DNA from: Dendrophyllia cribrosa
Lineage: Eukaryota; Cnidaria; Anthozoa; Scleractinia; Dendrophylliidae
Length of the DNA: 64,000 bases
Assembly (NCBI GenBank): GCA_024195265.1
Contig: JAJLRJ010000007.1
Location: 5,786,058 to 5,850,057, forward strand
Direction: 5' to 3'
The translations under genes and the position numbers were made by a program. Below, piece after piece: positions 46,189-59,000 of this stretch (position 1 is its first letter; the number at the start of each line of letters is the position of its first letter). Under the pieces are notes generated by a model. The model saw only the letters and a program-made list of their open reading frames with translations, did not search any database and was not told where the DNA came from.

Positions 46189-47131
46189 CACCATTCTAAC
46201 ACTGAAATATTGAAAAGGATTTTATTTATTAACATATGATTTTAACGTCCGAATACATTATCGTATAAAGATCTGAACGTGAAACTGAACTTAGTTCGTC
46301 TCATTCCAACTGACTTTTCATTGCTTTAACTCAACAAATTACAGTCTTTAGACTATAAAGTAGGAAATTCATCTTTATAATTATAGTTTCAAATGTCAAA
46401 ACAGACTGGTAATTTGTCTAACTTGCACACAAGCAATTTTACATTGAAACATAGTTTTTGATATTGAAAATACTTTCTAAATTTAATTAATATATAACAT
46501 TGTGCTCGTATAGGCTGACATTTGAATAATTTGTTAGTACGTCAATGAATGATGACAATGAAGGCAGTTTTGTAAACAAAAATATAAAAAAGATTGCTAT
46601 TGCAATGTTTTCGTTCTATTCTAAACCGTTTCTGTCTAAACTAACCTATCAATACCCCAACGATGACCAGTTTTAATCCCAAGATTAAAACGATTAATTA
46701 ATTAATGGTTTTGTCACTAATTTGCTAATAATTGTTAGCAGTTATACGATTGTGTCCTGGATTATAGAAAAACACTTTCCAGTTCATTTCACAGGGTAAA
46801 TACTTGTCTTTTTATTGCAAAAAGATTACCTGAAGTATCAACTTGATCTCATTTAACATAAGCTATGTGATAAAACGTACTGCAATCTATAGATTTTGTG
46901 TATGTGGGTTCTTGAAACGATACTAGATACAATTACTTATTCTTTAATTGTCAGGAGTAGATGAAAAAAAATCCAAACTATATTTTACAAATCACAGGAA
47001 AACAAAGGGTATCATAAATGTAGTCGTTAGGATTTCATCCAAAACCTCTAACGTTAAAGGCACCTTGTACAGCATGTTGCCCACAAGTAGCACGACATGA
47101 AAGTACTGCTCAGAAGCTCTCCGTTGGTTTT

Positions 47132-47368
47132 GCAATGCTACGCTTCGTGATTGGCTAAAAAAACTCGCGCTAATTTGTCAACCAATCAAAAGTAAAACCA
47201 AAATCAATCGTGACTCGTTCGCACGCGTTTTCCCGCGCTTTGCACCGGCTACACGTACTTGCTCCGAGTTCTGATTGGTTTATTGGATTGTCTGCGTCTG
47301 TTGTGATTGGTCAGAGTAATAAGTTTTTGGTTGTGGGTTTACATCACTCGACTGAAAACCACTCTTGT
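47132..47368. mobile_element. CCAAT-rich MITE, copy 2 (minus orientation)
   Basis: Reverse orientation: GCAATGCTACGCTTCGTGAT at the left and ACTCGACTGAAAACCACTCT at the right. It lies about 100 bp past the PLEKHH stop, so it is probably in the 3' UTR. Confidence 0.85.
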
Positions 47369-47469
47369 ACATACGGACAAAAGGCTCTGTCCTTTTTGAT
47401 GTCCGTATTAGAGGTTCAACTGTTTAAAACCCCATCTAACATCACATAATACCTCCTAATATATACCAG

Positions 47470-50400
47470 CTACATGTACGAATCAGATGCTTCTGATGAA
47501 GCTTGACTGTAATAGCTTGCTCGTCGTAGTTTTACAATTTGATTGATGTAGGCTTTCATCAGTTTGGCAATCTCGATAACCTGTTGGACACAAAACACAA
47601 ACATGAAGTTGGAGAAGACCGAGGAAACAAACTTCGTTTAACCCAGACTGACCCAACGAATCGTCCCGGTGGTATATCTGTTTGGAAGGCCTTAGTTATC
47701 TTACACTGTAAAAATTCGTAATAACTTAGACTATGAACTTAGACCTGCCAAGTCTCACGCCTTAGGGTGAGTCTCACGCCTTAGGGTGAGTCTCACGCCT
47801 GCGAGTCCAAAACTCCGATCTCACGCCTACTCACGCCTGTGGAGCAATTTCTCACGCCTGACTTACAGATTTGAGTTATCAGCCTTAGCTGATCGCATGA
47901 TACAATTAAAAATATAGTTACGTTCATGAAAATATGGCACTTTTTTGTAGGTTATTATCGTTCTGAACATTACAATTACAGAGGTCTGAGGTCCATGGAA
48001 ACTTCCGAAATCTTCGGAACATCTGCGGACAACTTCGGAGATCTTCGGAATAGATAGGGTTCTCCTCGGATTTGGTCGGGTCGCCTTCGGAAATCCTGGC
48101 ACTCCCACTAAAAAATTATCACGCCTATCACTCGGAAAAAGTTGGCAGGTATATGAACTGCAGTTTTCTTTAGTAAAAGGTCGCCTCAAACCTTCATAAC
48201 ATCGGAAATTAACGCCTTTTCTTTTCGGACGGATAAAAAGTGTTTTGGGTACGAAATAGGGTCACCTTGGATTTTCGGAATTCAGGGGAAAGCTGCTACT
48301 CAATTCGAGGGATTTTCTGCCGCTGTAATATTCAGCTAAAAGAATCGAAAAGATTTGATCAAACTGTCTTAGAAACAACAACGAGAACTTGCAACTGAGG
48401 AGACTGTTTGATAAAGTAAAGTCACATCACCTGAGAAGTTTCAAACAGCATTGGATCTCTACCATCAACGATCACTTTGTACACATTAGCCGCTGGGGCT
48501 CCAAATGATAAAATACTGCAGACAAAAACAAACATAAATGCAATGAGGTGAAAATTTAAAATTTAGTGGACATAAATCTCTGGTGTATTGCAGCAACTGG
48601 TCATGTTACGAATCGAAATTAGCTTTCATGCAAATTTTTAGGCTCGTATCTTCAAAAAGGGATTTTTTATAGCCATCTGATTATTCCAAAAATTAGATGG
48701 GAAGAAAAGCCCCCCCCCCCCCACCCCCCCGGCAGCATTTTGTTCAGAGGTACCCATTCATACGATTAGCGTGGAGTACAGGTTTTGGATGTGGTGTAAA
48801 GTTTCTTGTGTAAGAAAGCAATTTAATCCGGTGCACTAACCACTCGGCCAACGCGCCTCTATGTTTTTCTCTACAACTTAAGTAATAAACTTACTTTTCA
48901 TAACTGAACTGACATTGTGGTCTGACATCTCCTCTCTTGTACAAAGCTACGCCCTTGAAACTCACACCGAGCCACAGGCCACCAGGGAATCCAGGGTCTT
49001 TAGTCTGAAATAAGGATATGAAATGAGCAAAAGAAAAGCTAAATTCAGTGTTAACCCTTTCACTCCCAGAGTCAATTATGTCAGTTAATTAAGGCTGTTG
49101 ACCATTCAAATATAAAACCTCTTCGGCAGTAAATAATGCATGGTTCCATTTGTTTTTCAATATTTTACGAAACATATATTTAGAACTCTTGTGAGTTAAA
49201 GGATTAAATTAGAAACGGGAATTCAAAGAATGGTCCATATCGGAAATATACTGTCGCTTGCTCCTGGGATAAAGCATTTTATTCTCCCGGGAATCAACAT
49301 GGCCGCCGCGTGATAAAGGCCCATGAAGCCAGTAGGGCTGATTATTTATGAAACGGGTCACTTGTATGATACACCAACACAGGTTTACCATCCTGTGTTT
49401 GTGTGGTGTGCAACTGTAATGGACGTAAACTTTTAAAATTACTGCCATGTTATTTAACTTAATTATTTTTCTATATTTATTTTGGCGATTTGTGGCTGGC
49501 GAAAGCGGTATTTTCAAATAAAATTCCAACCGCTTTCATGAGCCACACATCACCAAAATAAACACAGAAAAACAAATTTAAATAACATGGCAGTGATTTT
49601 TAGAGTTTTCGTTTCATTTTCATCAGTTTTAAGAACCCTAAATTTCGCCTTTAGTGACGCTAGTTTTATAAACCGATACGGGCCATTACAGATGCACAGT
49701 ACACCACACAAACAGAGGAGGGTAAGCCTGTGGTGTAAGGCTCGTTTAAAAAACTGATATGGCCATTACAGATGCACAGGACACCACACAAACAGAGGAT
49801 GGTAAACCTGTGATACCACCGAACCACCGCCACGCCTCATGGACATAAGTGAAGAAATAAAAATCCTGATCATTGTTACCTCGACATCAAACAGTGTTGA
49901 TCCATATCCCGGCCAGCTTCGTAATATTTCCATGTACTGCTTTTGAGTCTGTTCTTGATCCATGCCCTGATAATAAATAACATTTTCCTTTTATCCTTTC
50001 ATACTTTTCAATTTGAATTCACAGCATATGTTATCCACAGATGCAAGATTCAAACAAGCTTGTAACACAGTAAACAGAACTGCAAGAATTATTGCTCCGT
50101 AGCTTTCATTCAGGAATGGTCACACTTCAGGATTTTATCCACAGACTGAACAGTTAGAAACACCTTTTATTTCATACTTATTGAGATTTTCTATTGAAAT
50201 TTGGCGTGTGAAAACCCCATTCGGGGTTAGCAGCCAATCAGAATGGCAAAACGACTTTCTCACACGTGAAAAATGCGTTTCGTCTAATCACAAATCTAAG
50301 TATTATGAAATAAACAAATTACAGCATGGGCAGTGCTTTGTACGGCATTTACGCACTTGTTGGTTTGTATAAGAAATCTCACTCGCTCGCAAAACCTCGC

Positions 50401-53400
50401 TCGTTCGATTTCTGATATGAACCAACTCGTACGTAAATACCGTACGCCCGCACTGCCCATGAACAGCATAATAAACTGTACCACAGGAAAGTACTGCTCA
50501 ACAGCTTTCATTTGAATGGTCACACTTTAGGAATTTATCCACAGACTCAAAAGTTAGAACCACCTTGTACAGCATAATAAACAGCACCATAGGAAAGTAC
50601 TGCTCAGTAGCTTTGAAATGAATGGTCACACTGCATGGTTTTATCTACAGAATTAAAAGTTAGAGCCACCTTGTACAGCATAATAAACAGTACCACAGGA
50701 AAGTACTGCTCAATAGCTTTGAAATGAATGGTCACACTGCATGATTTTATCTACAGACTTAAAAGTTAGAGCCACCTTGTACAATATGACAAACAGTACA
50801 AGAATGTACCCCTCCTACTTTACGATTTCAATAGAAGTTCAATGTGGTTATGATGATTCTTAGAACTGATGGCACAACAAGTCAATGGTCCTGATTTATG
50901 ACTGCAACTATAGTGTTTTCACTCACGTGACCGGCGGCCATATTGGAGTGCTAAAACAATAGGAAATGTTTGAATCAGAATAGAGCTAAAGTCCCATAGG
51001 ATTCGTTAAGGACACCAATATGGCCGCCATTTCACTGTTTTGGGACGCCAATATGGCCGCCGTGACGTCACGTGCAAACGCTCTATACTGAAATAAGAAA
51101 TTTGACGTTTTAAAAAACAGCTCGGAAAACAAACTCATCAACACGTAAATGAAGAGGAATGGTTGTGGAAGAATGCCTATATCTGCCTGACAGATAGCAG
51201 CTCAAGTGTAAGTGAGTGGTATTCAAACCACGAGATGACCATCATGGAAAACAATAAACCCTTTCACTCGTTTGTCTTTGTTCCAAGACTTGCTTTCATA
51301 GCCGAACTTAAGAAACGTGTTCAACGTTGAGGATTTTAACATTTCGTTATTACATAACTACATATCATACCACAAGTTTCTTCCACTGTTCGCATATAGA
51401 ACTCTTGATGAATGAAAGCTCTTCCTCAGTCGCTTTCTTGGTATCCTCTTCGTCATTTTCTGTTCCTCCAGCTAAAGGAGAAAATAATAAATTAGAAATG
51501 CTTTGGAATTGAAGGACTGTTGATACAATTACACCATTGATATAACGTTGGTAAGTCAATTAATAGGGATAGTTTATGTAGAATATTCTCACGAAATGTA
51601 AACTTTTTTTGACAGATAGGCAAGTAACACATGGTGAAAACTGCCTTCGGAAAGAACTAGTAGAGTCACTGAAGAATCTTTGTACAAGTACACAGAGAGT
51701 TCAACCGACTGGGAGTATTACTACGCTCCCTGAATGTGATTATTACTCCCCATAGATGTGATTGCTACTCCCCCTGGGATGTGATTACTACTCCCCCCTG
51801 GGATGTGATTACTACTCCTCCCTAGCCGATGTGATTACTACTCCCCCCTGTTTTTTACTGTTGACGTTCCAGTAGAAAGAAGAATGCCCTCGTAACGAGA
51901 CCAACTCATGTTCAAGCACAGGCGATGTTTTACCTACTAAGCAAGGACGAGTCGATCGCTTATGGTCACTGGCCACCGTGTTCGACAAATTGTCCGGATT
52001 ACAACTGAGAAACACTGGGAACGAGAGACGTGGCCTACGGCACATGATGAACAACTAACCTGATCTAAACGGCGACACTGCCTTCCTTATTGTGCCCTAT
52101 AAAAGAATGAAATACCATTCAATATCAGGGTGAAATTATCGTACGCTGTTTAAGGTGGCTGAACACTGTTTTCTTGTACCCTTGTGTTATTCATCGTTAG
52201 TGTATTCACCAGATTAGTGCACTAATGGCAATTATCTCAATTAAAGTTAAAGTTAAAAGTTATTTTCAAACCACTAAAGTCTGGACGCCCAAATTTGGAA
52301 AGCTAAACTAATGAGGTTTATATTTTAAAATGCTCACATGTAAACGCTGGTCTCATGTATTTTCGACAGAGAGATCTTCCGTAATTGGTGTTTTACATTT
52401 CAACGTTTTGTGAAAATGGTATAGAGGTTTTGCACGGCAGCTATGTTGTATGGCAGGCACAATAGATTCTTTTCCCTATGGGAAAGAATGTTCTTTCTAA
52501 TGCAAAACATTTTCATTGTTCCTGCCATGCAACATGGCTGCCGTGCAAAACCTCTATTATTTCCTCTGTCAGATTTCAATTTTTGTTGGTAAGCGCGTTA
52601 CGCTACTCTGCCAAATTTCATGAATTTCTCTTGAGCGGTTCCTTACAAATCAGTACATTTCCACTGAAACTTTCAGTCGCAACTTTTATTGGTTAACTGT
52701 GCATGCATTGTATTATATTGGGTTTTAGAACCATGTGCAGCCGCCTTAAATTTGTTGTGAAACTGCGGGCGAGTTTGCTCTGGACCAATTGACCGGCATT
52801 CATACCTTTATGCTGAAGTGTCGTTCCCTTGTCACTGCATTGTTTTCTGTCTTCACTTTCTGTTTTAACTTTCCAGGAGGATAAACGGAGTCCAGGTCAG
52901 ATCTACACATTTAAAACAAACATAAAGGGCAGTTTCAATTGAGTGCCGTAAAACCAAAACCAAAGTAATTACTCTGATGGCCAATCACAACAGACACAGA
53001 CGATCCAATGAACCAATCACAACAGACGCAGACAATCAATGAACCAATCACAACAGACGCAGACAATCAATGAACCAATCAGAGCTCAAACGAATGTAGC
53101 CGATGCCAAGCGCAGGAAAACTAGTGCAAGTAAATCACAACTAGTTATGGTTTTACTTAGGATTGATTTATAAAGTGGCGCGAAATCTTTTAGACAATCA
53201 CACGGCGTAGAAACGTTTTTCCCTGTTATTACCTGGTGACACAACTTAATGCATCATAAAACGAGCTGCAATCTCACTAAGGTATTGTACAGTTTAAATT
53301 ACTGTTGCAAACAAGACTTTCTACTTACACCCAAGCCCCTGGTTTGTAATCTCCTTCATTAAACTGAAGCCGGAGAGCAGCCAGTAGGTACAGCGTGGTG

Positions 53401-56010
53401 TCTGGCGCGGGGTACTTGCCGAGAATGATTGAATCACAAGCCTGAACAGAAACAAAACAGAGACAGTTTGAGCTGCACTTTGTGCACAGACGCGGCTGGC
53501 TCCAAACAGTGGCCAAGTTTAGTTGAAAAGAAAAAAATATGTATTACTCTGTTACTAAAAATCTAACAGCACCATAAGAAGTACTGCTCAGTAGCTTTCA
53601 TTTGAATGGTCACACTTTAGGATTTTATCCACAGACTCAAATGTTGGAACCACCTTGTACAGCATAATAAACAGTACCACAGGAATGTATTGATCAGTAG
53701 CTTTCATTTGAATGGTCACACTTTAGGATTTCATCCACAGACTCAAAAGTTAGAACCACCTTGTACAGCATTATAAACAGCACCACAGGAAAGCACTGCT
53801 CAATAGCTTTCATTTGAATGGTCACACGTTAGGACTTCATCCACAGACTCAAAAGTTAGAACCACCTTGTACAGCATAACAAACAGTACCACAGGAAAGT
53901 ACTGCTCAGTAGCTTTCATTTGAATGGTCACACTTTAGGATTCCATCCACAGACTCAAAAGTTAGAATCACCTTGTACAGCATAATAAACAGTATCACAG
54001 GAAAGTACTGCATGGTCAGTAGCTTTCATTTGAATGGTCACACTTTAGGATTTTATCCACAGACTCAAACGTTAGAACCACCTTGTACAGCATAATAAAC
54101 AGTACCACAGGAAAGTACTGCTCAACAGTTTTCATTTGAATGGTCACACTTTAGGATTCCATCCACAGACTCAAAGGTTAGAGCCACCTTAAACAGCATA
54201 ATAAACAGTACCACAGGAACGTACTGTTCAATAGCTTTCATTTGAATGGTCGCACATATAGCATTTCATCCACAGAATCAAACGTCAGAGCCACATTATA
54301 TGACTCAAGCCGGGTGTACAAGTCACGTGATACAACTCTGGAATGCTGCCTTTGGAAAGGTTGCACACATTACAGGCTACTTGTTGATAAGAAAAGGTCA
54401 GAGTTTTTCCCTTTCGAAATCGTCAATTTTTTTAACGAAAAAAACTTGCCTGTTCATAAAGAAATCCATATTCAACACTGTCTACTTCCACTAATTCTGG
54501 TTGAAGATAACAAAAAATCTTGAAGAATAGCTTCCATGTATGACCAGCTTCTGTTAGGCCTAACGCCTTGTACCTGAAAACAAGATAAAGAAATACTGAG
54601 TTTCTATTTAAGAGCGGTTTTCAGTTTAGTTAATCACGCAGGCAATCCGATAAACCAATCAGACCTTGAAGCAAATACATGTTGCCGGCGCCAAGCGCGG
54701 GAAAACGCGTGCGAACAAGTCACAATTGGTTTTGGATTTACTTATGATTGGCTAAGAAATTGACTAGAGATTTTTTAGCCAATCACAAAGCGTAGCAATG
54801 CAAAACCAAAGCAATTGCAAAACTACTTTCGACACTCAACTGATGAACACCTATTATGAAATTTTAGATTTGTCTCGATTTGCGAGAAGACCTGACCATA
54901 TTGTACAAGAAGTGTCATTTCTCAACCTTATTAAAAATTCGTCAAGTTTGAATAAAGAAAGTCATAACCGTGACAGTGTCTTGATAACCAGATCTTAACT
55001 AGCACTGATAGATTTTGGAGATTCTTGCTTGTACATTAGCTACATGTTGATGTAATGAATCAACGTGGGCCTGCGATCTTGACTGTAAGAAAACGATAGG
55101 CATTTCGAAAATGCACTGAGTATCTGTGTTGTCCGCCATCATGAATATAACACGTGTTTAGATGTCAAGAGTTGTGATCCTTTACTGCCGGAAAGCAGCG
55201 CTTGCTCCCACTGCATAAATGCGCGCACTGTTTTTGTCTCCTAAATTAGAAGAGCATTCAGATATGATCAGAAGCCACATTTATTTGAAGTCTGTCCCCT
55301 TTGAATTGTAATACAGTCAACTTTCTCTTAACGGACACCTCTATAAGACGGACATCTGGTGTTGGTCCCTGCCTTTTTTCAGTCATTTTGCTGTAACTAA
55401 ACTCTCTATAAGAAGGACACCTCTCTAAGACGGACAATGGACACTTTGAAACCGTCAACGGACACTGGAAAAGTGCTTTTTTTTTTAGTGAAAAATACTT
55501 CAAAACGGAAATGTAGGTGCTGAATATGAACAAACGAGTTCATTTTCTAATATTATTTTTGTTCCAGTTTGTAGGTTTTGCCGAAACAGGCGTGTATTCA
55601 TTGTGAATGGTTCAGTTTTATTATCACGCTTTACCTCGACTCTCTTTAAGCCGGACGCCACTCTAAGACGGACAGTTAGGGCAGGCCCCGACGGTGTCGC
55701 GACGGTGTACCGACGGGGTCCTTCTTAGAGAGAGTTGACTTTACAAGTAAACGTATTAATCAAATGAAAAGGAATTACTAACTTTTCAAATTTGGACAAG
55801 ACATCAGCAAGGACAGTTCTGTCTTCAATGTTTTTCTCTATTGTGCCACACTGCTCAAAAAGACTGAATATGTTGTATTTCTGTGGGATATTCAATCCCT
55901 TGCAAAGTTTGTCAACAACCTGGAAAGAAAACAACCACTCTTGTAATTCAAATGGACAGACTGCAAATCACAGTAGTTGCTAAAAATATATATAATTATA
56001 TCTCTGTGTC

Positions 56011-56073
<63 letters not shown>

Positions 56074-59000
56074 AAATCCTATACAAGGGTAAAACAAGGT
56101 TACATAATTAAAAAATTTAGTTAGTTTTAGGTTTGCGGCATGGCAATTTATGGTGTGAAATCACAAACGGGTAAAGATTGGTTCACGCAAAGGCAAACGC
56201 GAGATAAAAAAATTCTCGTTTTATGCCTTCACGGTTGAAGTTGAAACCAATATGGCGTGGTCCGCCATCTTGGGATCTTCGCCATCTTCGTCCGCCATCT
56301 TGAAATGCTCAAATGCGCGTGCGTATCTTTAGGAATTGAACCTACATTTTTTTTTGCATTTGCGTTTTCCTTTGCGTTTGCCTCATTTTGCCTTTGCGTT
56401 TGCGTTTGTGTTTTCCTTTGCGTTTTCCTTTGCGTTTTCCTTATTTTGCCTTTGCGTTTGTGTTTTCCTTTGCGTTTGTCTTTGCGTTTTCCTTATTTTG
56501 CCTTTGCCTTTGCGTTTGCGTTTGTGTTTTCCTTTGCGTTTGTCTTTGCGTTTTCCTTATTTTGCCTTTGCGTTTGCCTTTGCGTTTGTGTTTTCCTTTG
56601 CGTTTGTCCTTGCGTTTTCCTTATTTTGCCTTTGCGTTTGCGTTTGTGTTTTCCTTTTCCTTTGCCTTTGCCTTTGCGTTTGTGTTTTCCTTTGCGTTTG
56701 CTGCGTTTTCCTTATTTTGCCTTTGCCTTTGCCTTTGCGTTTGTGTTTTCCTTTGCCTTTGCGTTTGCGTCGTCGTGCGATCCATTAGGCATGAAACTAG
56801 ACCATAATTTTGTGGGGATTTACCCACAAATGGCAGTTCAAAATGTATAGCTGCTTATACGAGAAATTTCTTGGAACGGCTGGGCTAAAATTTCATACCA
56901 GTTCTTAACGGCAGGGTTAAACTAGGGTAGGCACATACTGTAACGTGTACACGAAAAACATTTTCATAGTTTTTCCAGTTTTTTCGAAGACGTGAATACT
57001 GACAATTGGTTTCACAAGGAAAATCACTTCATGTCGAAGAAAAGCAAATAGTTACCTCCCCTGCTGTGGTGGCAGAATTAATGGTTATCTTGCACGATCC
57101 TCCTCCATAACAGTGAACAACAGCAGACAGCTCACGGCGGCCCTGTAAAGACAGCCAAGTAAAACGGCGAGTAATAAATAACATGACCATCAACAACAAA
57201 GCTGTTAGGGAAGATGTTGCCAAGATAAATTGAAGTAGAGCAAATAGAATAAACTTTATTAAAACACAAACACTTTTAATCGTAAGCCTGGAGGGAAACC
57301 CCAACCACACTCCCTTCGGAAATTGAAACGAATCAGTAAGGATTATTAAATTACTACTTTCACTACAAGTAAACTGCCCGTTCTTACAAAAAGTTCAAAA
57401 TAGTTATCTCTCAGTAAAGACGTACAAACACTAAATTTCTTAGAAGTTCGACGACATCTTTTTCACCCCATAAGTCTTTGCCTCAGTAGTTATTTCGACG
57501 TGCCCACCCCCCACCCCCCCCCCCCCCCCCCCCCCCCCCCAACCAAACCCACGCCCACAAAACTAGATCAATTGAAAAATTCGTCACCCACGGGCCACAA
57601 GGGGCCGACTCTGGAGGGGAATGGTAACAGTAGGAATTGAACCATGCATAACACGAACAAATAATAACACTATACTTACCAAAAGCGAGATTATTTCTTC
57701 CCTTGAAGGTGGAAACTCCCTGCAAATGCACAAGTACGAAAATCCTGACTTTTTTATCTCACTCGTTTGCGCCTTTTAAAAACCCATATTTAGCCACAAA
57801 CTAACCACATTTGTTTGTGATTACCACATTTTTACTGTCTTAATTATTTAATATGTAATTCAGTAATTAATTTTTAATAATTAATCATAAAAACAGACAC
57901 CAACCTAGGTCTTGTTCTCTTGATGCATTCTGTAGCAAACGCTGCAAACTTTGCCATTTCTGTGTTGGAATGTTTTTCTCTATTCCTGAGTAGAAGAAGA
58001 AAACAGTTCCATTATAAAGACAATTTGATCAGCCCAAAAAACTTGTCAAAAGCGACTTAGGCATAAGGGAAACCATGACAGACTCAATAAACAAACTCTA
58101 TGAAACGCAAGTATATGTACAAGGATCAAATGTTTTGATGGTTGAACAAAACAAGATGGCCGCCAGCAGCTGAACTCGATAACTCCAAACTTAACAGAAA
58201 TAATAAGGCTGATACAGAAGCTTACGTGATAAGCTTCTGGCTGATATGAATCTACTCTGACAAAACTGGTCATTCAATTTTATTAACAAGTGTCCCGAAC
58301 TGCAGAACAGATAATTCCATTCACCATGGTTCCAACTGTGCTCTTCCCCGGTTATTATGTTGTAACTTACTCGAGTAAATTGTTTCACTCCTAACAAAGT
58401 CCAATCGTCTCCAAATATTGCTCAATATCAATTTTAGTCGAGAAGGGTTACAAGCAAGCTCTACTGCATGTAGACTTTCTCAAAGTTGTTAGCTCTTCGC
58501 TTCGGGTTCCGGTCTGGAAGTAGGCCCCACTCGTTCGCTCGCTCGACACGTGGGCAACTCTATAGTGCATGTGGACAAGTAAAGGAAGAAATTTGTAGGT
58601 ACAGCATGCAGGATAAGTTAACTTACCTTTTCAAGTGAAATCGCAAGTAACGCAGATATTTTCTCGTTGGGACAAACGTACAACACATACATACCAACAC
58701 CTAAAGAGAAAGAAAAAAAACAGCACATGTTATCTATACATCTAAGAGAACTCCAAACAAAAAATTTGCGAACAAATTAACTCTTCACTGTGAAGATATT
58801 TCCCAACTGCTCTCAACCAAGCAGGAAACAGTTAATGATTTAAGACTTACATGAATACTCAATATTTCCGTGCTACAAAACGGTACAATAAAAGCACTCC
58901 TGGTTGAAATTAATTAAAATTCTTCAATTATGATACCTGCATGTTTCTTAAGTTACCAATGGAGTCCGGAGTGGGATGATTTGTTGTTTGTTTAACCAGC

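Larger units (their letters stand above)
44441..47469. other. Intergenic, repeat-rich; no gene recognised
   Basis: Holds single copies of the 88-bp unit (44490-44640), a GGAATAAGG-family MITE (44940-45045), a repeat with GGGGCGTAGCCAGGACTTTT / TACGCCCCTGGGA ends (45388-45550), a fold-back with TGCTACAATTAGCTGCAAAA ends (45912-46188), and about 900 bases of plain AT-rich DNA (46200-47100). Confidence 0.5.

Noticed and set aside
56257..56850. 197-codon open frame and two overlapping frames of 139-150 codons
   Set aside because: They are built from 6-base repeats, so all three frames stay open. The composition is only Phe/Ala/Cys/Leu/Arg/Val-type repeats with no domain.
58627..58700. Apparent frameshift in the PLEKHH MyTH4 exon
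   Set aside because: A first reading dropped two bases. Re-reading the exon (GTATGTATGTGTTGTACG on the minus strand) gives an unbroken frame through CTFVPTRKYLRYLRFHL.
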